NCBI GenBank assembly: GCA_036394575.1
Contig: DASWEY010000005.1
Coordinates: forward strand, 1 to 64,000
DNA from: UKL13-2 sp036394575
GTDB taxonomy: Bacteria > Pseudomonadota > Gammaproteobacteria > Burkholderiales > Usitatibacteraceae
Length of the DNA: 64,000 nucleotides
Direction of reading: 5' to 3'
The notes beneath the pieces were generated by a model. The model made no database searches and was not told where the DNA came from. It saw only the letters and a list, made by a program, of their open reading frames with translations. A program made the position numbers and the translations under genes. Positions 17,463 through 26,137 of this stretch are shown piece by piece. The number at the start of each line of letters is the position of its first letter. The stretch's first letter is position 1.

Positions 17463-18275
17463 TCAACTCCCCGCAACAAGCGCCGCCATGGCCTTGCGCG
17501 CCAACACCAGGTCTTCCCAGGCTTTCAGCTTTTCCGGAAGATTGCGCAGCAGATAGGCCGGGTGATATGTGGCGATGACCGGGATATCCCGATAGCGGTG
17601 CAACTTGCCGCGCAGGCTGGCCATGCTGGCATCCGAACCGGTCAGCCGCATGACGGCGGTCTTGCCCAGCGCCACAATCAGTCTGGGCTGGATGAGATCG
17701 ATCTGCCGGTCAAGAAACGGCGCACAAGCCTGGGCCTCTTCCAGCGAAGGCGTACGGTTGCCCGGTGGGCGGCATTTGACGACATTGGCAATATAGACTT
17801 CGCGACCGCGGGAGAGTCCGGCGGCAGCCAGCATGGCATCCAGCAATTTGCCGGCCTGGCCGACGAAGGGTTCGCCTTGTGCATCCTCATCGGCACCCGG
17901 GCCTTCACCCACGAACAGCCAGGGCGCATCCAGGGCGCCGACTCCCAGCACCGCCTGCCGGCGCTGCTTGCACAAGCCGCAGGCCGTGCAGGCTGCCGTT
18001 TCGCGAGCCAACCCGGCCCAGTCGAGCGCCATGATTTGCGCGGCGCGCGCGGGATCGGCAATTGCGGCGGGCGCCGCCGCCTTTGCCTGCACCGGTGCCG
18101 GACGTGGTACCGCCGCGGCCGCCGGGCGCCGTGCCGCAGCGTCGACAGCTTGCACGCCCGCCTCGTGCGGCGCGGGATGTGCAGCTTGCGCCGGCGCCGC
18201 ATCCGCACCTTTCAGGGCGAACATCGGCCACAGTTCAAGTTCACGCAAATAGTCTTCGTCGAAACGCATGATCAA
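17463..18275 (-). CDS. Family 4 (Fe-S) uracil-DNA glycosylase
   Basis: The 270-residue protein has an alanine/proline-rich N-terminal linker (about 25-80) and a UDG domain. Cysteines in TACTACGLCKQR, VKCRPPGNRTP and QACAPFL fit the four [4Fe-4S] ligands. GEGPGADEDAQGEPFVGQAG is the family active-site motif, and the HPAYLLR motif is near the end. It removes uracil from DNA. It is the last gene of tsaB-rimI-udg, each overlapping the next by four bases (ATGA), an order common in betaproteobacteria. Confidence 0.92.
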   Translation of the reverse strand: MIMRFDEDYLRELELWPMFALKGADAAPAQAAHPAPHEAGVQAVDAAARRPAAAAVPRPAPVQAKAAAPAAIADPARAAQIMALDWAGLARETAACTACGLCKQRRQAVLGVGALDAPWLFVGEGPGADEDAQGEPFVGQAGKLLDAMLAAAGLSRGREVYIANVVKCRPPGNRTPSLEEAQACAPFLDRQIDLIQPRLIVALGKTAVMRLTGSDASMASLRGKLHRYRDIPVIATYHPAYLLRNLPEKLKAWEDLVLARKAMAALVAGS

Positions 18276-18760
18276 ATTTTCCTGGCGGCGATATTCAGGC
18301 CCAGAAACAACGCGTCCTCGCGGCCGGCCACCGCCGGATAATAAGCGCGGCGCAGGCCCAACTGGGTAAAGCCGAACTGTTCATACAGCCGGCGCCCGGC
18401 GATATTCGAGAGCCGCACTTCGAGGTAGATCATTTCCTTGTCGAGCTTGCGTGCCTCGCTGATCAGGAAGGTGAGGAAATTCGCACCGACGCCCTGTCGC
18501 TGCCAGCGGCTGGCGACGGCCAGATTGAGCAGATGCGCCTCATCGAGCGCGTTCATCACCACCGCATAGCCGATCAACTCGTCATCCATCCAGCAACCCC
18601 AGCATTGATAGCCGGACAATAGGGAATCGCGAAAATTTCCCGGCGACCAGGGGAAGACATAGACGTCTTCCTCGATCCGCGCCACCTGTGCGATATCGCG
18701 CTCTGCGATCGGCTTGAAAACCAGCGCCGGCAGCGGCGGATCGGCCAGGACAGCACTCAT
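18272..18760 (-). CDS. rimI: Ribosomal protein S18 alanine N-acetyltransferase RimI
   Basis: The 162-residue GNAT acetyltransferase has the acetyl-CoA motif SRWQRQGVGANFLTFLISEARK and the RimI-like EVRLSNIAGRRLYEQFGFTQLGLRRAYYP. RimI acetylates the N-terminus of ribosomal protein S18. Four-base overlaps with tsaB upstream and udg downstream indicate one transcript. Confidence 0.92.
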   Translation of the reverse strand: MSAVLADPPLPALVFKPIAERDIAQVARIEEDVYVFPWSPGNFRDSLLSGYQCWGCWMDDELIGYAVVMNALDEAHLLNLAVASRWQRQGVGANFLTFLISEARKLDKEMIYLEVRLSNIAGRRLYEQFGFTQLGLRRAYYPAVAGREDALFLGLNIAARKI

Positions 18761-19515
18761 GCGGCCACATCCGGCAAGGGCACACGCAACGCGCCGTTTT
18801 CTTTCACCGCCTTGACGGCACGCCGCTCCGCAATGGTCTGGGCGACCTGATTGCGCAAGTACAGCGGCGCCGCCAGTTCCGGCGCTAGCGCCGCACCCAG
18901 CCCGGCGCGTTCAAGCTGGTGGGCGGCGATACGCGCAACGCATTCCGCGCGGGGTAGTGCCCCATGCCGAACCTGCGCAATCTGTCCGGCATAGCGATCC
19001 GCCAGAATGGTTTGCAATGCCGGCACATCGAAGGCGCTGCCGATGCCGCACCAGTCAGCGCCCTCCAGGTCCGGCAATTGTGTCGGTCGCGCCAGCAGCG
19101 GCGCCACCACCTCAAGCCAGCCGCCGGCTTCGGTATTGCTGCGTGCGTAAGCGGCGAAGTAGAACTCACCCATGCGCGCATCGACCGCCACCAGCGCGCG
19201 TTCACTGCCGGCATCTTCAGCCAGCGCCATCAAGGTCACCACCGGCAACAGCAGCTTACCGGCGCCCAGCGCCAGCCCCTGCGCCAAACCGCAGGCAATG
19301 CGCACACCGACGAAAGAACCCGGACCGCGGCCGAAGGCGATCGCATCCACATCGTCGAGCGTGCAACCCGCATCGTCAAACAGGCCGGTAAGCTCGGCGA
19401 TCGCCAACTCGGAATGGCGCTGACCGGCATCGATTTCGCGCACCCGCGCCTCGCTGCCATTCAGGATGGCGAGCGAAAGACGTTCGGTTGAAGTTTCTAG
19501 GGCCAGAAGGCGCAT
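18757..19515 (-). CDS. tsaB: tRNA t6A biosynthesis protein TsaB
   Basis: I chose the ATG at 19515 (MRLLALETSTERLSLAIL), which gives 252 residues; 35 further codons upstream are unlikely to be translated. The family motif FGRGPGSFVGVRIACGLAQG is present. TsaB partners TsaD and TsaE in making threonylcarbamoyl-adenosine at position 37 of ANN-decoding tRNAs. It heads the tsaB-rimI-udg operon. Confidence 0.93.
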   Translation of the reverse strand: MRLLALETSTERLSLAILNGSEARVREIDAGQRHSELAIAELTGLFDDAGCTLDDVDAIAFGRGPGSFVGVRIACGLAQGLALGAGKLLLPVVTLMALAEDAGSERALVAVDARMGEFYFAAYARSNTEAGGWLEVVAPLLARPTQLPDLEGADWCGIGSAFDVPALQTILADRYAGQIAQVRHGALPRAECVARIAAHQLERAGLGAALAPELAAPLYLRNQVAQTIAERRAVKAVKENGALRVPLPDVAA

Positions 19516-19582
19516 GGCGGCCGCACACTGAATTGGACAGCCCTCATTATAGCGGGGCCGTGCCTCCGCCTTGGCTTGTGGT

Positions 19583-20773
19583 TCAGGCCTTGAGCAAATC
19601 CAGGGCGTCGAACCTGCCACCGAGTACCGCAGTCGAATTGCCTCCCCACCAGCGATCGATCACCGTTGCGTACAGATTGCGGAAATCGACCGCGTAGGCG
19701 AGATTGCCGTTGCCGTCGAGGCGATCCAGCTGCGGGGCTTGGCCGTAAAGGCCGCCGCGTACCTTGCCGCCCATCAGAAAATGGGCGTTGACCGTGCCGT
19801 GATCGGTACCGCCGCTCTGATTTTCCCTGGGCCGTCGGCCGAATTCGGCATAGGTCATGACCGTGGTCGAATCCCAACGATTCAATTCAAGCAGTGCCGA
19901 TTTGAGCGCGCCGGCGCCGTCGGCGAAATCACGCAGCAGATTGGCCTGGGTGCCAAGCTGATTGGCGTGCGTATCGAAACCGCTCAGAGTGAGGCGAATC
20001 ACCGCCATGCCGGCATTGCTTGCCGCCAGTTGCGCGGCGGTACGCACCTGGTTGCCAAAACCGTTTTTCGGAAATTCGGTCCTGAACGCGTAGTTGCCGT
20101 TAAGCTTGCTGGCAGCATGAACGATCTCGCCTTCCACGGACAGGATATGCCGCAAGGCGCTGTTGCGTCCGTCCGCATGCACCTGGGCGAGCCGGGCCTG
20201 TTGCAGAAACTGCCGTGTATCGGCCAGCGCGATCGTGCGCACATTGGGGCCCGACAACGGCCCCATATCGTTGGAGCCGACCACAACGCCATCGGCAGCG
20301 AAATGGCGCGGCGTCGGCATCGCCGCAAAGGCACGCGCCAGCCAGCCTGCTTCCAGATACTCCTCGCTCTTCGAGGCAGTGTCCCAGATTTCGATGGAAC
20401 GAAAATGCGACAGATTGGGGCGCGGGTAGCCCACCCCCTGCACCACCGCCATCTGCTGGTCCTGCCACAGCACCATCAACGGCTTCAGTGCGGGATGCAG
20501 GGCCTCGTTTTCCGACAACGGCAGCACCTGGTCGCGCGCAATCGCCAGTCTTGGACGCAGTTGCGCGTACAGCGGATTATTGTAGGGAATGACGGTATTG
20601 AGACCGTCATTGGCGCCTTTGAGCTCGACCAGGATCAGCAGGTTGCGGTATGCGCCTGCCTCAACTGTCGCCGCGTCCGGCGCCGGTGCCGCCCAGCTCA
20701 CGCCGTTGATCGTGCCGAACATGGGTGCGCCCGCCGCCGCCAGGCCCAAGCGCAAAAAATGTCGACGATCCAT
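19583..20773 (-). CDS. DUF1501 family protein, Tat-exported
   Basis: The 396-residue protein has an N-terminal Tat motif (RRHFLRLGLAAAGAPMFG) and the DUF1501 (sulfatase-like fold) sequence: LVELKGANDGLNTVIPYNNPLY, LHPALKPLMVLWQDQQMAVVQGVGYPRPNLSHFRS, MTYAEFGRRPRENQSGGTDHGT. The family pairs with DUF1800 across many bacteria, and this pair is 12 bases apart here. Function is unknown; secreted or cell-surface location is inferred from the signal. Confidence 0.88.
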   Translation of the reverse strand: MDRRHFLRLGLAAAGAPMFGTINGVSWAAPAPDAATVEAGAYRNLLILVELKGANDGLNTVIPYNNPLYAQLRPRLAIARDQVLPLSENEALHPALKPLMVLWQDQQMAVVQGVGYPRPNLSHFRSIEIWDTASKSEEYLEAGWLARAFAAMPTPRHFAADGVVVGSNDMGPLSGPNVRTIALADTRQFLQQARLAQVHADGRNSALRHILSVEGEIVHAASKLNGNYAFRTEFPKNGFGNQVRTAAQLAASNAGMAVIRLTLSGFDTHANQLGTQANLLRDFADGAGALKSALLELNRWDSTTVMTYAEFGRRPRENQSGGTDHGTVNAHFLMGGKVRGGLYGQAPQLDRLDGNGNLAYAVDFRNLYATVIDRWWGGNSTAVLGGRFDALDLLKA

Positions 20774-20785
20774 GATGGTTGTCCT

Positions 20786-22348
20786 TTATTTGAGCTGGTA
20801 GGCGGGATCGGCTACCAGCTGCCGCGCCCAGTCGGCCGGATTGCCGGTGAGCGCATCGTTGCCGGCGGGAATCTCCGACGGCGCAATGGCCAGCACCACC
20901 TGGGTCATGTCCTGCAATCCCCTGCTGCCTGTAAAACCGGCCGCCCATTTATCGAGGTTCCAGCGAATGCCGCCCATCTGCCGTTCCATCTGCCGCTGCA
21001 TACGCCCTTCCCGACCCGGCGGGCCGAGATCGGCGCCGGTCATGGCAGCCATCTGATCCATGCTGCGCAGTGCGACCTCCATTCGGTCTTCATTGCGAAA
21101 CAGTCGGTCAAGCAATTGTTTGCGGCCCAGCAGGGTGGCGGTATTTATCCAGGTTTCGCCGCCCGGCCATCCCTTTACATTGGGCGGGGCAAATACGTTC
21201 TGGCCCAGCAGCGCACTGGCCAGCACGAAGGGCCGCAGATTGGGCGCATCGATATCGAAGGTCTTCAGCGTGCCGACCACGAATTCCACCGGCGATTTGA
21301 TCAGGGCCGCGCGGTTCTCCGGTGCATAGAATGCATCCGATGTCAGGATGGTCCGCATCAGCTTGGCGATGTTGTAGCCGCTGCCCTGGAAAATCGCCGC
21401 CATGCGTTTTACTTCCGCTTCATCGGGTTCGGGCGAAATGAATTCGCGCCATAGCTTGCGGGTGATGAACTGCGCCGTTTCCGGCTTGGCCAGCAGCATG
21501 TCGAGAATCTGGTCGCCCTCGAAATTGCCGCTGTGGCCGAACACGGCCTTGTTGCCGTAGTCGTGGATACCCCGCCGGAACATGAATTTGCCGGTTTCAC
21601 GGTCGATGCTCCAGCCGGTGAAGGCGCGCGCCGCCTCCTTGATGTCCTGCTCGCTGTAATGCCCCTCGCCCAGCGTGAACAGTTCCATCACCTCGCGCGC
21701 AAAGTTTTCATTCGGTTGGTCCTTGCGGCTGTTGGCGCCATCGAGATAAATCAGCATTGCCGGATCGCGCGCAACTTCGTGCAGCAAGGTGCCGAAGTTG
21801 CCCAGCGCATTGCGGCGCAGCGTTATATTCTGTTGATAGATCAGCGGTGCAAAGCGCACCTTCTGCTGGCTGGTGGCGAAATGGTTATGCCAGAACAAGG
21901 TCATTTTTTCCGTCAGCGGCGAGGATGTGGTCAGCATTTCCCGGAACCACCATTCGCGCAGCTCGAAGGCATGTTCGACATTGCGCCTCTGCTCCGACAT
22001 GCGCTCTTCCTGGGTCATCTGTTGGCGTCGGGCCGGCGGAATCGGCGCTTCGTCCACCCAGGCCGGCGGTGGGGTGGCCGCCACGCTGTTCGCGGCTTTG
22101 AGCAAACGGTCGGCCGCCTCGGTCCGTGACAGGCCGGCGAACGCCTTGATATCGGCATCGCCCGCCGCAAATCCGCTGCGATTGAGCAGGTGGCGTGCGC
22201 CATCACTGCCGATCGCCTGCTCCGCCTGCGCCGGCATGCCGAGCAGCCAAAACGCGCTGCCGACAACGACGACAAATGCAGCCTTTATGTTTTTCCCTGC
22301 AATCATCATTTTCTCCGCCGGATCGACCGTCTGCGTTCGCGCCGTCAT
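20786..22348 (-). CDS. DUF1800 family protein, exported
   Basis: The 520-residue protein has a signal segment (about residues 18-42, ending PAQA). DUF1800 text follows: HLLNRSGF, HAFELREWWFREMLTTSSPLTEKMTLFWHNHF, EVMELFTLGEGHYSEQDIKEAARAFTGW, RGIHDYGNKAVFGHSGNFEGDQILDMLL. The true start may be the ATG pair at residues 14-15. Together with the DUF1501 protein it forms a conserved pair of unknown function. Its start overlaps the stop of the upstream hydrolase by four bases. Confidence 0.88.
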   Translation of the reverse strand: MTARTQTVDPAEKMMIAGKNIKAAFVVVVGSAFWLLGMPAQAEQAIGSDGARHLLNRSGFAAGDADIKAFAGLSRTEAADRLLKAANSVAATPPPAWVDEAPIPPARRQQMTQEERMSEQRRNVEHAFELREWWFREMLTTSSPLTEKMTLFWHNHFATSQQKVRFAPLIYQQNITLRRNALGNFGTLLHEVARDPAMLIYLDGANSRKDQPNENFAREVMELFTLGEGHYSEQDIKEAARAFTGWSIDRETGKFMFRRGIHDYGNKAVFGHSGNFEGDQILDMLLAKPETAQFITRKLWREFISPEPDEAEVKRMAAIFQGSGYNIAKLMRTILTSDAFYAPENRAALIKSPVEFVVGTLKTFDIDAPNLRPFVLASALLGQNVFAPPNVKGWPGGETWINTATLLGRKQLLDRLFRNEDRMEVALRSMDQMAAMTGADLGPPGREGRMQRQMERQMGGIRWNLDKWAAGFTGSRGLQDMTQVVLAIAPSEIPAGNDALTGNPADWARQLVADPAYQLK

Positions 22349-23397
22349 TTGAAGGTAAATGAATCACCGGCAATCAGCGTTGACTTGAAGTCCCGCTGCA
22401 ACCAGTCCCTGGCGCTGGCATCCCGCTTCAGGGTGGCGTCCCAGAACGCCAGGGTCGCCGCCTTCACGCCGTTCTGGATTTCGCGATCGCGCGTGGTTTC
22501 CGGCCGACGCCCTCCAAGAGCATGGCCGCCAAACACCATATGGTCGCCATCGACAAAAGAAGCTAGGTATTTATCGCCGGCCGGCATTTTTTCGTAGGGC
22601 GCCAGGCGGTCTTCGTAGCGAGTCCTGTCATCCAGCACGCTGCCGTCGCGCGTGCCGGTAACCGAGAAAAACGGCAGGGTAATGCCGGCAAATTGCCGGT
22701 CCAGGCCGATTTTTACACGCGCATTGGGACTGAAAGCGATTGCCGCCACAATACGCGCCTCGCGTGTGCCGGCCACCCCCGGAAGCGGCAGCAGCAGCTG
22801 CCCGGCAACCGCCAGCGTCGTCTGTGCGCCGAAGGAATGCCCCGACATGCCGATGCGGGCCAGATCGGCATGCTTGAACGGCGCGGCCCCGGCATCGCGC
22901 AGGCGGGCCATTTCATCCAATGCAAATTTCACATCCCCGATACGCAGGCGGCTGTTTTCGAGATTCATGGCGCGCTTCATGCTGCCAACGGCATCGTGAG
23001 GTTTCTTGTCTTTCCACACCGCTTCATCGCTGCCGATATGCTGCAGATGAACCACGATATAACCATGGCTCGCCCAGTGCCGCCCCCAAAGCGCGCCGCC
23101 CTCGCGGGAACCGCCAAGGCCATGGGAGAAAATGATCACCGGATAGGCCATATCCTTTTCCGCTGCGGTTGCGGCCGCGCCCGGGCACGGCGACAGAATG
23201 CGCACCGGAATATCGCGTTCACGCGCCGCGTCGTGCCAGACTCCATCGTCGGACTCGACCGAAAAGGGGCCCGGCATGGCAAATGATGCAACCCGGTTCG
23301 ACGATTCCCGCGCCATCGCCGGTCCGGCGGCAAGCACGATGCCTATTGCCCATATCGGCAACCGGCGCCATGTGGAAAGGAACAACGATGTTTTCAT
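22345..23397 (-). CDS. Alpha/beta hydrolase, PAF-acetylhydrolase/dienelactone-hydrolase-like, exported
   Basis: The 350-residue protein has an N-terminal signal (to about residue 30, ending AMA), an oxyanion-region YPVIIFSHGLGGSREGG, nucleophile elbow GMSGHSFGAQT and an acid/His region (FVDGDHMVFGG). Substrate cannot be told from sequence; esterase or lipase-like activity is likely. It is the first gene of the hydrolase-DUF1800-DUF1501 unit and overlaps the DUF1800 gene by four bases, so the three probably act in one exported process. Confidence 0.75.
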   Translation of the reverse strand: MKTSLFLSTWRRLPIWAIGIVLAAGPAMARESSNRVASFAMPGPFSVESDDGVWHDAARERDIPVRILSPCPGAAATAAEKDMAYPVIIFSHGLGGSREGGALWGRHWASHGYIVVHLQHIGSDEAVWKDKKPHDAVGSMKRAMNLENSRLRIGDVKFALDEMARLRDAGAAPFKHADLARIGMSGHSFGAQTTLAVAGQLLLPLPGVAGTREARIVAAIAFSPNARVKIGLDRQFAGITLPFFSVTGTRDGSVLDDRTRYEDRLAPYEKMPAGDKYLASFVDGDHMVFGGHALGGRRPETTRDREIQNGVKAATLAFWDATLKRDASARDWLQRDFKSTLIAGDSFTFK

Positions 23398-23464
23398 CCT
23401 GGTTTCATCCCGGGTTCATGCCGGCCACAAGCGGCCCGCGCGCGATGCGGATTTCAATACGGAT

Positions 23465-23779
23465 TTATTTGGCGGGCGCCTTGCGTTCGTCACGCCGATC
23501 ATGCCATGCCTTCAATTCTTCCCGGGTGATGAACCCGTCCTTGTCGGCATCGATCTTGTCGAAATTCCTGGCGATCATCGGCAGCGAGGCCTTGGCCTCG
23601 TCGAGGCTGATCTTGCCATCGCCGTTCTTGTCCGCCGCTTTCAGATGTTCCTGCATCTGCGCGGCGCGCTTTTCGGCTTTGCCGGGTTTGTCCGCTGGCG
23701 CCGGCCCGGCGGGGGTTTGGGCAAATGCGGTCGAGGCAAGCAGGCCGGCAGCGATCAATGCAGCGCGAAAGGTCTTCAT
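23465..23779 (-). CDS. Small exported EF-hand protein
   Basis: From ATG 23779 the protein has 104 residues: a signal peptide (KTFRAALIAAGLLASTAFA), then a Pro/Ala/Lys stretch and two EF-hand loops (DKNGDGKISLDE and DADKDGFITREE), both with normal calcium ligands. The upstream ATG would spoil the signal peptide. A periplasmic calcium-binding role is inferred. It precedes the hydrolase-DUF1800-DUF1501 genes on the same strand by 67 bases and could be co-transcribed. Confidence 0.85.
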   Translation of the reverse strand: MKTFRAALIAAGLLASTAFAQTPAGPAPADKPGKAEKRAAQMQEHLKAADKNGDGKISLDEAKASLPMIARNFDKIDADKDGFITREELKAWHDRRDERKAPAK

Positions 23780-23981
23780 GGCGTTCTCCGGAAATTTAAA
23801 CGGAAGCTTGTGTACACAATGCACGGCTCAGGCAGTACAACGCAGCGGACAGCGGATGGTCATGCCCGCATGGTAACGTCCTGTAACGCCGCGGCGGAAC
23901 CACGCGGTTTGCTAACATCTGCTTACAACTGATGGCCGAAAAATCGGCCCGGTACCGGCATCCACTCCCTAAGATTCGCCC

Positions 23982-24728
23982 ATGACTACGAACTCACTGC
24001 CCCGCCACCGTATCCTGGTTGTAGACGACGATCTTCGTCTGCGCGATTTGCTTAAACGCTATCTCACCGAACAGGGCTTTGCGGTCGACACGGTTCCCGA
24101 TGCCGCCTCGCTGGACCGCGCGCTCACGCGCAATCGCTACGACCTGCTGGTACTGGACGTGATGCTGCCCGGCGAGGACGGGTTCGCCATTTGCAGGCGC
24201 CTGCGCGGCAGTGCCGGGCCGGAAGCGACTATTCCCCTGATCATGCTCACCGCCAAGGGGGACGACGTCGACCGCATCGTCGGCCTCGAGATGGGTGCGG
24301 ATGACTATTTGCCGAAACCGTTCAACCCGCGCGAGCTGGTGGCGCGCATCAATGCGGTACTGCGCCGCCAGACGCCGCTGCCGGCGCCGGGCGCGCCCAG
24401 CGAAGGCGATGAAGTCGTCGCCTTCGGGCCGTTCGAACTCAACCTCGGTACACGCGAGCTGCACCGCGAGGGTCAGGCGGTCGCCATGACGACCGGCGAG
24501 TTCAGCCTGCTGAAAGTACTGGTGCAGCATGCGCGCACCCCGCAATCGCGCGACAAGCTCACTGAACTTGCGCGCGGCCGCGAACATGACTCTTTCGACC
24601 GTGCCATCGATGTCCAGGTATCGCGTCTGCGCAAATTGCTGGGCGAGGACCCGGCCAATCCACGCTATATCCAGACGGTATGGGGGCTGGGTTATGTGTT
24701 TGTCCCTGACGGCGGCAAGCACAGCTGA
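23982..24728 (+). CDS. ompR: OmpR-family response regulator
   Basis: The 248-residue protein has a receiver domain (acidic DDD near 18, phosphoacceptor in LLVLDVMLPGEDG, lysine in DYLPKPF) and a C-terminal winged helix (TGEFSLLKVLVQHA, FDRAIDVQVSRLRKLLGEDP, IQTVWGLGYVFVPDG). It resembles OmpR of betaproteobacteria, which partners the EnvZ-like kinase encoded next. Stop and start codons overlap (TGATG), so the pair is translationally coupled. OmpR targets in this lineage are unknown from sequence. Confidence 0.9.
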   Translation: MTTNSLPRHRILVVDDDLRLRDLLKRYLTEQGFAVDTVPDAASLDRALTRNRYDLLVLDVMLPGEDGFAICRRLRGSAGPEATIPLIMLTAKGDDVDRIVGLEMGADDYLPKPFNPRELVARINAVLRRQTPLPAPGAPSEGDEVVAFGPFELNLGTRELHREGQAVAMTTGEFSLLKVLVQHARTPQSRDKLTELARGREHDSFDRAIDVQVSRLRKLLGEDPANPRYIQTVWGLGYVFVPDGGKHS

Positions 24729-26041
24729 TGCGCCTGATTCCCCAATCCCTGCTGGCGCGCACCGCGCTGGTGATCATGATCGCGCTGATTGCCAGCCAGG
24801 GCGTGTCGGTAATGCTGTTCAGTTACTACTCGCAGACGCCGCGCGTGCAACTGGCGGCAGTCCACTTCATTACCCAGTTGCGCACCATCCGCGCGGCCCT
24901 GGAAACACTGCCGGCTTCGCTGCACCAGGATTTCCTGCAACGCCTGCGCGAGGAGCGCGGCTTGCGCGTCATCCGCCCGCGACCGGAAGAGGTGCTGGAG
25001 CGCGCCCCCGATGTGCCGGTATTGCGGGTAGCGCGCGAACGTCTGCGCGGCGAGTTCGGCCCCGATGTGGATATCTATGTGCGACCGCGCGCCAATCCTT
25101 CGCTGCCGCCGGTATTGATCGTCAAGCTCAAGATCAACAACGAAGAATTCTGGACAGTGTTCCCACGCGGCCGCGTGGTGGAGCAGGATTACTCCTGGGC
25201 CTGGATCGGCTGGGCCACCTTCGGCGGCGTGCTGGCCCTGATGGGCGCCGTATTCCTGGTCAGCCGCGTCACCCGGCCCCTGCGGCAGCTGGCGCGCGCC
25301 GCGCGCGAACTGGGCCAGGGCAAGAACCCGGAGCCGGTCACGGAAATCGGCCCGGAGGAAGTGAAGGCAGTGTCGGCGGCGTTCAACCAGATGCGCGACG
25401 ACCTCGCGCGCAACGAGCAGGAACGCGCCACCTTCCTTGCCGGCGTATCGCACGATCTGCGCACGCCGCTGTCGCGCTTGCGGCTGGGTATCGAGATGCT
25501 GCCGGCCGATCCGGTAACCCGCAAAGATCTGGAAAAAGATATCGAGGACATCAACGGCGTCATCGACCAGTTCATGGATTTCGCGCGCGATGAGAGCCGC
25601 GAGGCGCTCGAACTGCTCGATTTCAACCTGCTGGTGCGCAGCACCGCGGAGCGCGCCCTGCGCATGGGCGCCGAGGTGGTGCTGGAACCAGACGAGATCG
25701 CCGCCAGCCGGATCCGCCCGCTGGCGATGCGGCGCGTGATCGGCAACCTGCTCGACAATGCGATCAAGCATGCCGGCGGCGCGATAACCCTGCGTACGAC
25801 CCAACAGGACGGACAAATCGTATTCAGCGTGCTCGATCGCGGCCCCGGCATTCCGGTCGCCGAGGCCGACCGCCTGAAACAACCCTTCACGCGTCTCGAC
25901 GATGCGCGCAGCGGGAAATCCGGCGCGGGCCTTGGCTTGGCCATTGTCGAGCGCATCGTCAAAACCCATGGCGGCACCTTCAGGCTGCTGCCGCGCGAGG
26001 GTGGCGGCCTTGAAGCCAGGGTGGTCCTGCCTGTCGACTAA
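24728..26041 (+). CDS. envZ: EnvZ-like sensor histidine kinase
   Basis: The 437-residue kinase has two membrane segments (about 10-30 and 155-180) around a periplasmic domain, a HAMP linker (about 178-230), the HisKA box GVSHDLRTPLSRLRLGIEM and a HATPase domain (NLLDNAIKHAGG, LDRGPGIP, GAGLGLAIVERI). It phosphorylates the adjacent OmpR-like regulator. The stimulus cannot be told; EnvZ responds to osmolarity in enterics. Confidence 0.9.
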   Translation: MRLIPQSLLARTALVIMIALIASQGVSVMLFSYYSQTPRVQLAAVHFITQLRTIRAALETLPASLHQDFLQRLREERGLRVIRPRPEEVLERAPDVPVLRVARERLRGEFGPDVDIYVRPRANPSLPPVLIVKLKINNEEFWTVFPRGRVVEQDYSWAWIGWATFGGVLALMGAVFLVSRVTRPLRQLARAARELGQGKNPEPVTEIGPEEVKAVSAAFNQMRDDLARNEQERATFLAGVSHDLRTPLSRLRLGIEMLPADPVTRKDLEKDIEDINGVIDQFMDFARDESREALELLDFNLLVRSTAERALRMGAEVVLEPDEIAASRIRPLAMRRVIGNLLDNAIKHAGGAITLRTTQQDGQIVFSVLDRGPGIPVAEADRLKQPFTRLDDARSGKSGAGLGLAIVERIVKTHGGTFRLLPREGGGLEARVVLPVD

Positions 26042-26060
26042 AAACGAATTTCCGAAAACA

Positions 26061-26126
26061 AAAGTCCAGCATTGGCGCGGGTTTCCAGGCAAAAATGCCT
26101 CAAAATCCGCGCCAATGCTGGACTTT
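26061..26126. repeat. 56-bp palindromic dispersed repeat, copy A (with extended stem)
   Basis: The outer arms 26061-26080 and 26107-26126 form a perfect 20-bp stem. The inner AGGCAAAAATGCCT can form a second small hairpin. The core from CCAGC (26066) to GCTGG (26121) is 56 bp, as in copies at 47030, 48900 and 57246. It lies between the convergent ends of envZ and the GGDEF gene and could also act as a bidirectional terminator. Confidence 0.9.
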
Positions 26127-26137
26127 TACCTTTCAAG

